Shown here in pieces: positions 8,273 through 17,127 of a stretch of DNA of 64,000 bases. The notes beneath the pieces are model-generated. The model was not told the DNA's origin. It saw only the letters and a program-made list of their open reading frames with translations, and did no database searches. The stretch covers positions 213,110 through 277,109 of the forward strand of contig NZ_LMOI01000002.1 of NCBI RefSeq assembly GCF_001423525.1, read 5' to 3'. Positions within the stretch are counted from its first letter, which is position 1, and each line of letters begins with the position of its first letter. A program made the translations under genes and the position numbers. Origin of the DNA: Arthrobacter sp. Leaf137. Its GTDB lineage: Bacteria > Actinomycetota > Actinomycetes > Actinomycetales > Micrococcaceae.

Positions 8273-8413
8273 TAGAATGATAGGGCAAGCTCGCGGAGCG
8301 CCCGTCCACAAAGTCTGGAACACTGCCTTACAGTGTGCCCCCAACACCGGTACGGCGTGAGACGGCATCACTCCGCTGCGCCCTTACCCAAGCTCACGCA
8401 CAGGAGTTGCCGG
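8273..8413 (+). promoter_or_regulatory. purSQL promoter and about 130-nt leader
   Basis: TAGAAT at 8273-8278 is a good -10; no clear -35. Transcription starting near 8285 would give a leader of about 130 nt before purS. It contains a perfect 6-bp hairpin with a 5-base loop (8320-8336) and ends in CAGGAG eight bases before the purS ATG. I recognise no known riboswitch class in it. Confidence 0.5.
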
Positions 8414-8665
8414 ATGCCCCGGATCGTTGTTGACGTCATGCCCAAGCCCGAGATTCTTGACCCCCAGGGAAAGGCGATCGTCGGCGCTCTTCCCCGCCTC
8501 GGCTTCACCAGCTTCAGCTCTGTCCGCCAGGGCAAGCGCTTCGAACTGACCGTGGACGGCGAGGTGACGGAGGAGATCCTGGCCCAGGCCCGCGACGCCG
8601 CCGAAACCCTCCTGTCCAACCCCGTCATCGAGGACGTCGTCAACGTCGAGGTCGTCGAGGCCTGA
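8414..8665 (+). CDS. purS: Phosphoribosylformylglycinamidine synthase subunit PurS
   Basis: 83 residues. Small bridging subunit of the PurSQL FGAM synthase, which converts FGAR plus glutamine to FGAM in purine synthesis. Starts [21 protein letters not shown] and contains [13 protein letters not shown], both typical of PurS. ATG 8414 has CAGGAG at an eight-base spacing. One base separates its stop from the purQ start. Confidence 0.95.
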   Translation: MPRIVVDVMPKPEILDPQGKAIVGALPRLGFTSFSSVRQGKRFELTVDGEVTEEILAQARDAAETLLSNPVIEDVVNVEVVEA

Positions 8666-8666
8666 C

Positions 8667-9452
8667 ATGACTGAACTTCCCCTGATCGGCGAGGCTGTCG
8701 CCGTCGCCGCCAACCCGCGCCTTGCGGGCGCGAAGATCGGCGTCGTCACCTTCCCCGGGACCCTGGATGACCGCGACGCTGCCCGCGCCGTGCGCCTGGC
8801 CGGCGGCACCGCCGTCGAACTCTGGCACGGCGATACGGAAATTGGCGACGTGGACGCCGTGGTCATCCCCGGCGGCTTCTCCTACGGCGACTACCTCCGC
8901 GCCGGCGCCATTGCCCGTTTCGCGCCGCTGATGTCCAAGATCATCGACGCCGCAAACAGTGACGCCAAGCTGCCCGTCCTGGGCATCTGCAACGGCTTCC
9001 AGATCCTCACGGAATCGCACCTGCTGCCGGGTTCGATGATCAAGAACGATCACCTGAAGTTCCTGTGCCGCGACCAGATCCTGCGCGTCGAGAACAGCAA
9101 CACTGCCTGGACCCTGGACTACGAGGCGGGCCAGGAGATCACCATCCCGCTGAAGAACCAGGATGGCCAGTACATCGCCGACGACAAGACCCTGGACGCC
9201 CTTGAGGCCGAAGGCCGCGTCGTCTTCCGTTACGTGGGCTTTAACCCGAACGGTTCGCGCCGCGACATCGCCGGCATCTCCAACGCAGCCGGCAACGTGG
9301 TGGGCCTCATGCCGCACCCCGAGCACGCTGTGGAGCAGGGCTTTGGCCCCGAAACTGTTTTGTCCGGCTCCGCCGGCGTCGGCGGGACCGATACCGACGG
9401 CCTCGGATTCTTCACCTCCGTACTGACCACGATTGTGGGAGGCGACAAGTGA
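8667..9452 (+). CDS. purQ: Phosphoribosylformylglycinamidine synthase subunit PurQ
   Basis: 261-residue class I glutamine amidotransferase that releases ammonia for PurL. The nucleophile Cys108 is in LGICNGFQ and the His217/Glu219 pair in MPHPEHAVE. The family usually begins at about KIGVVTFPG, so this protein carries a roughly 22-residue N-terminal extension; the ATG one base after the purS stop is the natural coupled start. It overlaps purL by four bases (GTGA). Confidence 0.95.
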   Translation: MTELPLIGEAVAVAANPRLAGAKIGVVTFPGTLDDRDAARAVRLAGGTAVELWHGDTEIGDVDAVVIPGGFSYGDYLRAGAIARFAPLMSKIIDAANSDAKLPVLGICNGFQILTESHLLPGSMIKNDHLKFLCRDQILRVENSNTAWTLDYEAGQEITIPLKNQDGQYIADDKTLDALEAEGRVVFRYVGFNPNGSRRDIAGISNAAGNVVGLMPHPEHAVEQGFGPETVLSGSAGVGGTDTDGLGFFTSVLTTIVGGDK

Positions 9453-11758
9453 CCACCGAAACCACCAAGAAGTTCAACATCGACACGGTGGAGAACGCCG
9501 GCAAGACTCCGAAGACGGACCTGCCGTGGGCCGAGCTTGGCCTGAAGCGGAACGAGTTCGACGAAATCGTCAAGGTCCTGGGCCGCCGCCCCACCGGCGC
9601 CGAACTGGCGATGTACTCCGTAATGTGGAGCGAGCACTGCTCCTACAAATCCTCCAAGAACCACCTGCGCCAGTTCGGCGAAAAGGTCACCGAGGAAATG
9701 AAGAAGGACATGCTGGTGGGCATCGGCGAAAACGCCGGCGTCACCAACCTGGGGGACGGCTGGGCCGTGACCTTCAAGATCGAATCGCACAACTCGCCGT
9801 CGTTCGTTGAGCCTTACCAGGGCGCGGCCACCGGCATCGGCGGCATCGTCCGCGACATCATCTCCATGGGCGCACGCCCCGTTGCCGTCATGGACCCGCT
9901 GCGCTTCGGCGCCATCGACCACCCGGACACCGCCCGCGTGATGCACGGTGCCGTTGCCGGCATCGGCGGCTACGGCAACTCCCTGGGCCTGCCCAACATC
10001 GGCGGCGAGATGGTGTTCGACTCCGTCTACCAGGGCAACCCGCTGGTCAACGCCCTGGCTGTGGGCGTCATGCGCCACGAGGACATCCGCCTGGCCAACG
10101 CTTCGGGCAAGGGCAACAAGGTGGTCCTGTTCGGTGCGCGCACCGGCGGCGACGGAATCGGCGGCGCTTCCGTGCTGGCCTCCGAATCCTTTGATGACAC
10201 CAAACCGTCCAAGCGTCCCGCCGTCCAGGTGGGCGACCCGTTCGCCGAGAAGGTGCTCATCGAGTGCTGCCTTGAGCTGTTCAAGGGCTCCCTGGTGGAA
10301 GGCATCCAGGACCTCGGCGCGGCAGGTATCTCCTGCGCCACGTCCGAGCTCGCTTCCAACGGCGACGGCGGCATGCAGGTTGAGCTGACCTCCGTCCTGC
10401 TGCGCGACCCCACGCTGACCCCGGGCGAGATCCTGATGTCCGAGTCGCAGGAACGCATGATGGCCGTTGTGACGCCGGAGAACGTGGAAGCGTTCGAGGC
10501 CGTCATGGACAAGTGGGCCGTGGAGTACTCCTGGCTGGGCGAGGTGACCGACACCGGCCGCCTGATCATCACCTGGGAAGGCGACGTGATTGTCGACGTC
10601 GATCCCCGCACCGTGGCGCACGACGGCCCGGTCTACGACCGCCCGTTTGCCCGCCCCGAGTGGCAGGATTCCGTCCAGGCAGACACCTTTACCGGCTCCG
10701 TGCAGGATGCCGGCCGCCCGGCCGGACCCGCCGAGCTGGCCAAGGCTGTGACGGAACTCGTGGCATCGCCGAACATGTGCTCGAAGTCCTGGATTACCAA
10801 CCAGTACGACCGGTACGTGGGCGGCAACACCTCCATGGCGTTCCCGGACGACGCCGGCGTGGTCCGCGTTGACGAGGAAACCGGCCTGGGCGTTGCCCTG
10901 GCCACCGACGCCAACGGCCGCTACACCTACCTCGACCCGTACCACGGTGCACAGCTGGCCCTGGCCGAGGCGTACCGGAACGTTGCCACCGCAGGTGCCA
11001 TCCCCATGGCCGTCAGCGACTGCCTGAACTTCGGCTCCCCCGAGGACCCGGATGTCATGTGGCAGCTGGCCGAAGCTATCCGCGGTCTGTCCGACGCCTG
11101 CCAGGTGCTCGGCATCCCCGTGACCGGCGGCAACGTCTCGCTGTACAACCAGACGGGCACCACCCCCATCCACCCCTCCCCCGTGGTGGCGGTCCTGGGC
11201 AAGCTCGACGACGTCGCCCGCCGCACGCCGTCGGGCTGGCGTGAGGATGGCCAGGCGATCTACCTGCTGGGCACCACCGCTGCCGAACTGGACGGCTCTG
11301 AGTGGGCCAACATGCGCGGCCACCTGGGCGGCCAGCCGCCGAAGGTTGACCTCGAGACCGAGCGCGCACTGGGTGAGATCCTTATCAATGCCTCCCGCGA
11401 CGGCATGATCGACGCCGCACACGACCTCTCCGAGGGTGGCCTGGCCGCCGTGCTGGTGGAGTCCTCGCTGCGCTATGGCGTCGGCGCGCGGATTGCGCTG
11501 CAGGATGTCATGGACCGCGATGGCGTGGACCTGTTCACGGCACTGTTCTCCGAATCCCAGGGACGCGCCGTCGTGGGCGTTCCCCGCTCGGAGGAAGTGC
11601 GCTTCACGGATATGTGCACCGCCCGCGGCTTCGCGCACACCCGCATCGGCGTGGTGGACGCTGCCAGCGGCGCCCTGGAAATCAACGGCGTGGAGAGCCT
11701 GTCCCTCGACGCCCTCCGCGAAGCCCACGAAGGGACGCTGCCGAAGTACTTCGGCTGA
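9449..11758 (+). CDS. purL: Phosphoribosylformylglycinamidine synthase subunit PurL
   Basis: 769-residue ATP-dependent synthetase subunit of the small PurL type, working with PurS and PurQ to make FGAM. Conserved blocks include [61 protein letters not shown] and [16 protein letters not shown] start overlaps the purQ stop. Last gene of the purSQL operon; a copy of a dispersed repeat and then a REP-like palindrome follow the stop. Confidence 0.97.
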   Translation: MTTETTKKFNIDTVENAGKTPKTDLPWAELGLKRNEFDEIVKVLGRRPTGAELAMYSVMWSEHCSYKSSKNHLRQFGEKVTEEMKKDMLVGIGENAGVTNLGDGWAVTFKIESHNSPSFVEPYQGAATGIGGIVRDIISMGARPVAVMDPLRFGAIDHPDTARVMHGAVAGIGGYGNSLGLPNIGGEMVFDSVYQGNPLVNALAVGVMRHEDIRLANASGKGNKVVLFGARTGGDGIGGASVLASESFDDTKPSKRPAVQVGDPFAEKVLIECCLELFKGSLVEGIQDLGAAGISCATSELASNGDGGMQVELTSVLLRDPTLTPGEILMSESQERMMAVVTPENVEAFEAVMDKWAVEYSWLGEVTDTGRLIITWEGDVIVDVDPRTVAHDGPVYDRPFARPEWQDSVQADTFTGSVQDAGRPAGPAELAKAVTELVASPNMCSKSWITNQYDRYVGGNTSMAFPDDAGVVRVDEETGLGVALATDANGRYTYLDPYHGAQLALAEAYRNVATAGAIPMAVSDCLNFGSPEDPDVMWQLAEAIRGLSDACQVLGIPVTGGNVSLYNQTGTTPIHPSPVVAVLGKLDDVARRTPSGWREDGQAIYLLGTTAAELDGSEWANMRGHLGGQPPKVDLETERALGEILINASRDGMIDAAHDLSEGGLAAVLVESSLRYGVGARIALQDVMDRDGVDLFTALFSESQGRAVVGVPRSEEVRFTDMCTARGFAHTRIGVVDAASGALEINGVESLSLDALREAHEGTLPKYFG

Positions 11759-11759
11759 T

Positions 11760-11818
11760 CCTCCCCACCGCCACCCTCGCCTCGCAAGCTCGGCCAAGGC
11801 ACCCTGGCGGCGTGGGCC
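11760..11818 (+). repeat. Dispersed intergenic repeat, copy A
   Basis: About 60 bp directly after the purL stop, running from TCCCCACCGCC to GGCGGCGTGGGCCC. It aligns over its whole length (about three quarters identical by eye) with the minus strand of 22451-22511. Both copies begin within a few bases of a gene's stop codon and in the same orientation relative to that gene. Confidence 0.6.
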
Positions 11819-11827
11819 CAGCCAGCA

Positions 11828-11869
11828 GTTGAGCCCGTCGAAACCCTCGCAGGTTTCGACGGGCTCAAC
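11828..11869. terminator. REP-like palindrome / bidirectional terminator
   Basis: A perfect 18-bp stem (11828-11845 with 11852-11869) with a six-base loop. The arm GTTGAGCCCGTCGAAACC resembles a palindromic element common in intergenic regions of Micrococcales. It lies between purL and the convergent DUF503 gene and probably ends both transcripts. Confidence 0.75.
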
Positions 11870-11873
11870 CCGC

Positions 11874-12167
11874 TTAATCCTCGCTGTGCAGGTCCCGGCG
11901 GCGGGCGCTGAGCAGCTCGATTTCCGGGCGGCCCGCCACGAAGCGTTCGACGGCGTCAAGCACCTCCACGAGGTGCGCACGGTCGGCTGCCACCAGGCCG
12001 GCGCCCACCCTGGTGCGGCGGTACTGGTCGTGGTCGCCCACTTCGGCGGCCGAGACGTCGAAGCGGCGTTTTAATTCGGCAACGAGTGGCCTGATAACGG
12101 ACCGTTTTTCCTTCAGGCTCTGGACGTCACCCAGGAGGATGTCGAACTCAATCCAGCCGACCCACAT
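11874..12167 (-). CDS. DUF503 family protein
   Basis: 97 residues, beginning MWVGWIEFDILLGDVQSLKEKRSVIRP, the signature of DUF503 (YlxP-like) proteins, small ferredoxin-fold proteins often found near ribosome-maturation genes. Function not settled. Here it is the last gene of a four-gene minus-strand unit with an ABM monooxygenase-like gene 15 bases upstream. No signal peptide. Confidence 0.85.
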   Translation of the reverse strand: MWVGWIEFDILLGDVQSLKEKRSVIRPLVAELKRRFDVSAAEVGDHDQYRRTRVGAGLVAADRAHLVEVLDAVERFVAGRPEIELLSARRRDLHSED

Positions 12168-12182
12168 GGCTGCGGTCCTTCC

Positions 12183-12503
12183 CTAGCCGATGGTGAGCTC
12201 ACCCATGCGGTCCCAGCCGTCGCCGTCGAGCTGGCGGCTGACGATGCGGGGAGTTTCGGCGAGGGCCTGCGGCATGTCCGCCATGGCCTTCTTGAAGTGC
12301 TCGCTGTTCACGTGGTCGCCCGCGGCGTCGTCCTTAAACGCCTCGACAAGGACGTACTCGTTGGGGTCGTCCAGGCTGCGCGACCAGTCGAACCAAAGGT
12401 TTCCGGGCTCCTGCCGGGTTGCCTCGGTGAAGTCTGCCACCAGCTCCGGCCAGCGCTCCGACCATTCCGGCTTGACCTTGAACTTAACGACGATAAAGAT
12501 CAC
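12183..12503 (-). CDS. Antibiotic biosynthesis monooxygenase (ABM) domain protein
   Basis: 106 residues with the ABM ferredoxin-like fold: MIFIVVKFKVKPEW at the N terminus, EPGNLWFDWSRSLDDPNEYVLVEAFKD in the middle and HVNSEHFKKAM after it. Relatives are YgiN-type quinol monooxygenases and cofactor-free oxygenases; the substrate cannot be told. The ATG overlaps the stop of the DUF1990 gene (ATGA). Confidence 0.85.
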   Translation of the reverse strand: MIFIVVKFKVKPEWSERWPELVADFTEATRQEPGNLWFDWSRSLDDPNEYVLVEAFKDDAAGDHVNSEHFKKAMADMPQALAETPRIVSRQLDGDGWDRMGELTIG

Positions 12504-13054
12504 TGGGACGTTCCTTCCGCGGCGAGTGTGCGTGCCCCTTCAATGTACCGGGAAGTAACGTACCGCTGGGCCGCCCGCGTCACCAGTCCGCCGGTGGCGT
12601 AGAACCAGTTGGCCGGCTTGCTGAAGGCACGGATCCGGAGGTAGACCGCACCCGAGGCGTCGATGACCGCCTCGAACGATTCTTCGCCGCGGGCAGGATG
12701 TCCCGGAAGCGTTCCGTAGCCAAATCCTGCTGCCTGCGGCATGCCGTCCGTGGAAGGTTCCCGGACCCATACCACCTCGCACGGCGCGTTCAGCCGGAAC
12801 GGGCCGACGCCGAAGCCGCTGACCACCCGCACGCCCGGCCTTGCCTGTGGGGACTCCGCCCGGACACGGAGCCCTGCGCGCCGCTGCAGTTCCCACCCAA
12901 GGATGCCGTCGGCCACACGACGGAACAGCGGCAGCCCCGACCCCAAGCGCACCTCCTCCAGGACGCTGGCGTACCCCGCCGGCGTCGTGCCCTGCCTTGT
13001 AGTTCCAATACCCGGATAATTCAGGCTGCCGCGGGCCGGCCGTGACTCATTCAC
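12500..13054 (-). CDS. DUF1990 family protein
   Basis: 184 residues from GTG 13054, which overlaps the upstream yjbR-like stop. A TTG at 13081 with AGGA nearby is an alternative that adds nine residues. The protein has LNYPGIG near the start, then VVSGFGVGPFRLNAPCEVVWV and FGYGTLPGHPARGEESF, the conserved DUF1990 blocks, and a FSKPANWFYATGG segment near the end. Function unknown; the fold is thought to be lipid- or ligand-binding. Overlaps the ABM gene by four bases. Confidence 0.8.
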   Translation of the reverse strand: MNESRPARGSLNYPGIGTTRQGTTPAGYASVLEEVRLGSGLPLFRRVADGILGWELQRRAGLRVRAESPQARPGVRVVSGFGVGPFRLNAPCEVVWVREPSTDGMPQAAGFGYGTLPGHPARGEESFEAVIDASGAVYLRIRAFSKPANWFYATGGLVTRAAQRYVTSRYIEGARTLAAEGTSQ

Positions 13055-13454
13055 CCGAACGTCCCAGGCGTGCCCAGCCAAGCTGTTCCTGCTGCTTGCG
13101 GCTCAGGCCGGCAACCACCAGGTCATAAGAGTCCTCCACCATGTCCCGCACCATGCTCTCCGGGAGGGAACCGTCCAGGCGGACACCGTTCCAGTGCGTC
13201 TTGTTCATGTGCCAGGCTCCGTCGATGGCCGGGTGCGCGGCCCGCAACTGAACCGCCAGGGACGGATCGCATTTGAGGTTCACGTAGAAATCGCCGGGGT
13301 CCATGGAGGACAGCGCAAACAGCTTCGCCTCATGCCGGGTTCCACCGGCGATGTGGGCACGGACCTTGAAGACGGCAATCTCCGGCCCGAACGGGTAGTC
13401 CTCGAAGGCGCCGGGGAATGAGAGGCAGATCTTTCGCAGCAGGGCGGGGTCCAT
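13047..13454 (-). CDS. MmcQ/YjbR family protein
   Basis: 135 residues, cytoplasmic. LCLSFPGAFEDYPFG-like N terminus (ICLSFPGAFEDYPFGPEI), FYVNLKCDPSLAVQLR and HMNKTHWNGVRLDG are the classic blocks of the MmcQ/YjbR (CyaY-like fold) family, usually described as DNA-binding but without a firm role. It is the first gene of the operon that continues into DUF1990, ABM and DUF503 genes, and is divergent from the oxygenase at 13500. Confidence 0.88.
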   Translation of the reverse strand: MDPALLRKICLSFPGAFEDYPFGPEIAVFKVRAHIAGGTRHEAKLFALSSMDPGDFYVNLKCDPSLAVQLRAAHPAIDGAWHMNKTHWNGVRLDGSLPESMVRDMVEDSYDLVVAGLSRKQQEQLGWARLGRSGE

Positions 13455-13499
13455 GAACGAAGCCTATAAAGCCCATCCTTACGGTGCTAGTCTGCGAGG

Positions 13500-14531
13500 A
13501 TGTCACACGATCAGGGAGCCATACCTGTTCTGGATTTGAGTACCGCACGGCAGCCCTACGGGACCTTCAGTCCGGAATTCATCGAGCAGCTGCGGCACGC
13601 CACCCATGATGTGGGTTTCTTCCAAATCACCGGTTACGGGGGTTCGCCCGGGCAGGCGGACCAGCTCCTCGACGCCGTCCGGCGGTTCTTCGACCTTCCC
13701 CTCGAAGAGCGGATGAAGCTGGACAACCGGCTTTCTCCGCACTTCCGCGGCTACACCCGGATGGGAACCGAAGTGACGCAGGGGCGGGCGGATGCGCGCG
13801 AGCAGATCGACTACTCCCCCGAGCGCCCGCCCGTGGACAGCTATCCGCAGGACCAGCCGTACTGGCTGCTGCAGGGACCCAACCAGTGGCCGGACGAAGC
13901 GTTCCCGGAATTAAAGCCGGCAGCCATGGCCTGGGCCGAACTGATGTCCGGAGTGGGGATGGAGCTGCTGCGAGCCATTGCCGTGTCGCTGCAGCAGCAC
14001 GAGGACTATTTCGACGAACCGTTCCGGGAAGCGCCGGCATGGATGGGAAAATTGGTCCATTACGTTGGCGGCGTCGTCAAAGAGGCCGGTGACCAGGGCG
14101 TAGGTTCCCACGCGGACTACGGGTTCGTGACGCTCCTGCTGCAGGACGACGTTGGAGGCCTGGAAGTAAAACCGCCGGGGACCCCGGAATGGCTTCCGGT
14201 GGAGCCCCTCCCGGGGGCGTTGGTGGTGAACCTCGGCGAAATGCTCGAAGTAGCCACCGAGGGGTACCTTGCGGCCACGATCCATCGAGTGCAGGCACCG
14301 CCCCCGGGCGTGGACCGTTACTCGGTGCCGTTCTTCTGGTCACCCCGCCTGGACTCGGTCATCCAGCCCGTACCGCTGGCCCCGGAGTTGAAGGCAGCCG
14401 CACGCGGCATCACGGACGACCCCCGCAACCCGCTGCTCGCCTCCTTTGGCCTCAACATGCTCAAGGGCAGGATGCGGGCACACCCGGACGTCACCGAGCG
14501 GCACTACCCGGACCTCCTGAAGCGGGGCTAA
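13500..14531 (+). CDS. Isopenicillin N synthase-like Fe(II)-dependent oxygenase
   Basis: 343 residues of the 2-oxoglutarate/Fe(II) (or IPNS) superfamily. N-terminal DIOX_N region (IPVLDLSTA...DVGFFQITGYG) and C-terminal catalytic region with the iron triad His204 and Asp206 (GSHADYGFVTLLLQDDVGGLEV) and His262 (ATIHRV); Arg273 (RYSVPFF) fits the 2-oxoglutarate-binding arginine. The substrate is unknown. A -10-like TAGTCT ends six bases before the ATG, so the mRNA is probably leaderless. Convergent with the CoA-binding gene, 13 bases apart. Confidence 0.88.
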   Translation: MSHDQGAIPVLDLSTARQPYGTFSPEFIEQLRHATHDVGFFQITGYGGSPGQADQLLDAVRRFFDLPLEERMKLDNRLSPHFRGYTRMGTEVTQGRADAREQIDYSPERPPVDSYPQDQPYWLLQGPNQWPDEAFPELKPAAMAWAELMSGVGMELLRAIAVSLQQHEDYFDEPFREAPAWMGKLVHYVGGVVKEAGDQGVGSHADYGFVTLLLQDDVGGLEVKPPGTPEWLPVEPLPGALVVNLGEMLEVATEGYLAATIHRVQAPPPGVDRYSVPFFWSPRLDSVIQPVPLAPELKAAARGITDDPRNPLLASFGLNMLKGRMRAHPDVTERHYPDLLKRG

Positions 14532-14544
14532 CCTCCCCACGGGC

Positions 14545-14970
14545 TCAGATTTTGAACTTCCAGGCCTGCTGGGCCGGGCAGGAGTTCATCACAACATCCA
14601 GGCCCGCGGCTTTGGCACGTTCCGCGGCGGCTTCATCGATGACACCCAGCTGAAGCCAGACGGCCTTGGCGCCAATGGCGATCGCCTCATCCACTACCTC
14701 GCCGACTTTCTCAGAGTTCACAAAGCAATCCACGACGTCGATGGGCTGTTTTTCCGCCGGAATTTCCGCCAGTGTCCGGTACCCCGGTTCGCCGTGCACG
14801 GTATCGCCGGCAAGATTGACGGGGATGATGTCCATGCCCAACTGGTCCCGGATGAACAAGGATACGTCGTAGGCGGAGCGCCACTCGTTGGTGGTCAGGC
14901 CGACGACGGCCCACCGCCCCTTGGTCCTCATGAGGCGTTCAATAACTGCAGGATCGTTCGTGTGGCCCAT
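14545..14970 (-). CDS. CoA-binding domain protein
   Basis: 141 residues forming one Rossmann-type CoA-binding domain: RWAVVGLTTNEWRSAYDVS (nucleotide loop), IIPVNLAGDTVHGEPGYRTLAEIP, VDVVDCFVNSEKVGEVVDEAI, AVWLQLGVIDEAA and a terminal VVMNSCPAQQ. This is the YccU-like stand-alone form related to succinyl-CoA synthetase alpha. Role unknown. A TAGGCT -10-like sequence (14977-14982 on the other strand) lies six bases from the ATG, suggesting a leaderless transcript. Confidence 0.88.
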   Translation of the reverse strand: MGHTNDPAVIERLMRTKGRWAVVGLTTNEWRSAYDVSLFIRDQLGMDIIPVNLAGDTVHGEPGYRTLAEIPAEKQPIDVVDCFVNSEKVGEVVDEAIAIGAKAVWLQLGVIDEAAAERAKAAGLDVVMNSCPAQQAWKFKI

Positions 14971-15015
14971 GCCATCAGCCTAACCCGGGGCCATGGACTA
15001 CCGCCCGATGGACAG

Positions 15016-15912
15016 CTATTTGCCGCCGGGAGTGGTGTCGCCGCCATTTGCCGAACCCGCCCCTTGCCCGGAGTTTGCCGCGCCGGGCTTTTCCGGTGCG
15101 GGCTTTCCCGGTCCACTGTCAGCAACTTGTTGTGGTCCCGCCGTCCCCCGCCAATCCCTGTTCCCGGGTGCATGTCCGGGGGTCCCGGGATCGGCTTGGT
15201 CCGGGGCGGGAATGGCGCGGCCGGGCATGTTTTCGTCCGATACCGGTTTCCTGTCCGCTTTCCCGTGCGCAGCCGTGTCCGCCGTCGCTTCCCCGCCGGC
15301 ACGGTTGCGGGGCCCGTCCGGCCGTCCTGGCGGTCCGGCTGCAGGCGGGCAGATGCCCGTAGGAGTTGCCTGGGCTTGTTCCCGGCTTCCGCAGTCGGGT
15401 TCACCAGCGACGCCACCGTCGTCCGGCAGCAGTCCTTTGCCCTGGGGAGTGCCGGCGGAATCCGAGCCGGAAATGGCTGCGGGCACTGATTCCGGGGTTT
15501 GTTCTGCAGGGACTGCCACTCCACGGTGTCCGGGAGTCGGTGCTGCCGTTGCGCCGTGGGAGATCGCCCAATCCGGCGACCAGTCCGCGAGCAAGTGCTG
15601 CACTGACGCTGCACTGCTGCCGGGGGCACTGCCGGCCGTTGCGGCTACGCCTCCAATCCCCAGCCCCATTCCTGCAATTACTGCAAGTCCCACCACAGTG
15701 GGACGGTGACGGCCGGAGCGACGGCGGCGGGCCAGTTCGTCCCCGCCGCCGGCCAACAGCCGGGCAAGCTCTCCGGAGGGTTCGGGAACGGGAAGCGACG
15801 CGAGCGAGCCGATCGATTCGAGTGCATTTCGAAGTGCGGCGTCGTCCGCGTGGCCTGCGTCCGCGAGGACTTCATCAACCAACTCGCGCAGCCTGCTTTC
15901 CGGTGTGGTCAT
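15016..15912 (-). CDS. Putative membrane anti-sigma factor with Pro/Gly-rich exterior
   Basis: 298 residues. A soluble N-terminal part of about 75 residues (MTTPESRLRELVDEVLADAG) ends in RRRRSGRHR, followed by one membrane span (VVGLAVIAGMGLGIGGVA) and an approximately 200-residue low-complexity outer region rich in Pro, Gly, Ala and Ser with two Cys. It overlaps the sigma gene by ATGA, the usual arrangement for a sigma/anti-sigma pair. I see no zinc-finger HxxxCxxC motif, so binding to the sigma factor is inferred from context. Confidence 0.65.
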   Translation of the reverse strand: MTTPESRLRELVDEVLADAGHADDAALRNALESIGSLASLPVPEPSGELARLLAGGGDELARRRRSGRHRPTVVGLAVIAGMGLGIGGVAATAGSAPGSSAASVQHLLADWSPDWAISHGATAAPTPGHRGVAVPAEQTPESVPAAISGSDSAGTPQGKGLLPDDGGVAGEPDCGSREQAQATPTGICPPAAGPPGRPDGPRNRAGGEATADTAAHGKADRKPVSDENMPGRAIPAPDQADPGTPGHAPGNRDWRGTAGPQQVADSGPGKPAPEKPGAANSGQGAGSANGGDTTPGGK

Positions 15913-16460
15913 GGCCGCAGATACTCCTTCACTGCCGCAACTTCGCGCAGTTTCAGGATGCCGCGCCGTTGCAGCTGCTTCACTGCTCCCGCGCTCTTCC
16001 CTATGGTTTCCGCTGTTTGCTCGACGGTGAGCCCGGCGACGAGCCGCAGCGACAGCACTTCCCGCTGTTCTTGCTGCAGTGATTCCAACAACCCTACGAT
16101 TTCTCCCGGCGCAATCCGTTCCAGCGCTTCCTCTTCAGCGGACGGGTCCTCCCGCGCGTCCAGCTCCGGTTCGAACGGGAGCTTGGCCGGCGTGCGGCTC
16201 TGCCGTCGGTGGTCATCGACCATACGGGCGTGCGCCACCGAGAAGATGAAGGTGCGCAGGCCTGCGCTGCCGCCGGTCACTGAGTTCAACCGTGGCAGCA
16301 CGGAAAGGAAGACCTCCTGCATCGCTGCCTCCGGATCCTCGGCTCCACGGGCCTTGAAATAGCCCAATACCTGTGACGCATATGTCCGGTAGACGACGCC
16401 GAAGGCCGAGGAACCAGAATCTGGATCTCGCAGGGACTCGCCTGTCAGTGCATCGGTCAC
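15909..16460 (-). CDS. ECF-type RNA polymerase sigma factor
   Basis: 183 residues from GTG 16460. Region 2 is visible in VYRTYASQVLGYFKARGAEDPEAAMQEVFLSV and FIFSVAHARMVDDHRRQ; region 4 helix-turn-helix is LRLVAGLTVEQTAETIGKSAGAVKQLQRRGI. The frame extends upstream but the added sequence is Arg/Pro-rich and unlike a sigma factor, so the GTG is preferred. Cotranscribed with the membrane partner at 15016. A 13-bp hairpin lies about 170 bases upstream. Confidence 0.88.
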   Translation of the reverse strand: MTDALTGESLRDPDSGSSAFGVVYRTYASQVLGYFKARGAEDPEAAMQEVFLSVLPRLNSVTGGSAGLRTFIFSVAHARMVDDHRRQSRTPAKLPFEPELDAREDPSAEEEALERIAPGEIVGLLESLQQEQREVLSLRLVAGLTVEQTAETIGKSAGAVKQLQRRGILKLREVAAVKEYLRP

Positions 16461-16628
16461 GGACGTGGTGCCTTTGGTCGGTGCGGGGTTGGCTGGGCAG
16501 GAAGGCCCGTCGCCGGAATGCCTTTGCCCGCCTACTTTACCCCGCGGTAACCACCGCGCTCCGGACCGCCACGTGCACTGCCGGTGCCGGCCGTGCGCAG
16601 CTGTCCCTGCTGCCGGAGAGTTTAAAGA

Positions 16629-16668
16629 GCCGGCCTGGAACGTGATGGGGGACAAGTTCCAGGCCGGC
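16629..16668. terminator. Hairpin in the 310-bp gap upstream of the sigma gene
   Basis: A perfect 13-bp stem (16629-16641 with 16656-16668) and a 14-base loop. It could terminate the DUF1508 transcript arriving from the right or act in the sigma leader. Apart from this, 16461-16770 shows nothing I can call. Confidence 0.5.
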
Positions 16669-16770
16669 GCTACATAAGGGTAATCGTCCCGGGTCCGCGA
16701 AAGGTTACGCCTCTTTCAAAAAAGTTTTCCCGTAAGCTGCTGACGCCCCGGAAGTGCACGTCCGCAACCG

Positions 16771-17127
16771 TCAGTTGGCCAGTTCTGCCCGGCTATGGCG
16801 CCAGTCCCAGTGTGCGGGGGCGGCGTGGCGGCGCATGCCCTTGGCCGCGGCAATGGCATGAAGCCTGGCCGCTGCCCGGTCATCGAGGGTGGAGTCGGCG
16901 GCGGGAGCTGACGCGGCAACGGTCACTGCCGTCGTTTGCGCACCGGCAGAGCACAGGTCCGTCACCAAGCCGGTCCCGGCGCACTCCCGGACCGCGGCAA
17001 TCCCCGCTACGATAGCCGCTTTGTCGTTGAAGGCCTGCGAGACCGCCATCACCGCCCCGTCCGGGCCCACGAGCCTGAACCTGAACTTCGACTGGGGATC
17101 AAGGAAAACTTCGAATTTGCCCGCCAT
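16771..17127 (-). CDS. DUF1508 (YegP-like) protein
   Basis: 118 residues from ATG 17127, chosen because GGAAGGAAG lies about eight bases upstream and the family begins there. A single DUF1508 unit, GKFEVFLDPQSKFRFRLVGPDG...SQAFNDKAAIVAGIAAVRE, occupies residues 2-60; the Ala-rich C-terminal half is not part of the family. Function unknown. The upstream 276 bp contain a pair of direct repeats (see findings) and the purA terminator. Confidence 0.85.
   Translation of the reverse strand: MAGKFEVFLDPQSKFRFRLVGPDGAVMAVSQAFNDKAAIVAGIAAVRECAGTGLVTDLCSAGAQTTAVTVAASAPAADSTLDDRAAARLHAIAAAKGMRRHAAPAHWDWRHSRAELAN

Noticed and set aside
9230..11980. A 916-residue open frame on the minus strand opposite purL, and similar long ones at 31625-33367, 36650-38005, 53866-55485 and 55802-57214.
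   Set aside because: Each lies exactly opposite a well-supported gene, has low-complexity His/Gly/Arg-rich composition and no family similarity. High-GC codon use leaves such antisense frames open.
16629..16668. The hairpin at 16629-16668 looked like an ECF promoter (GGAAC ... CGTT).
   Set aside because: The spacing between the two boxes is 13 bases, shorter than the 16-17 expected, and the boxes are simply the hairpin arms.
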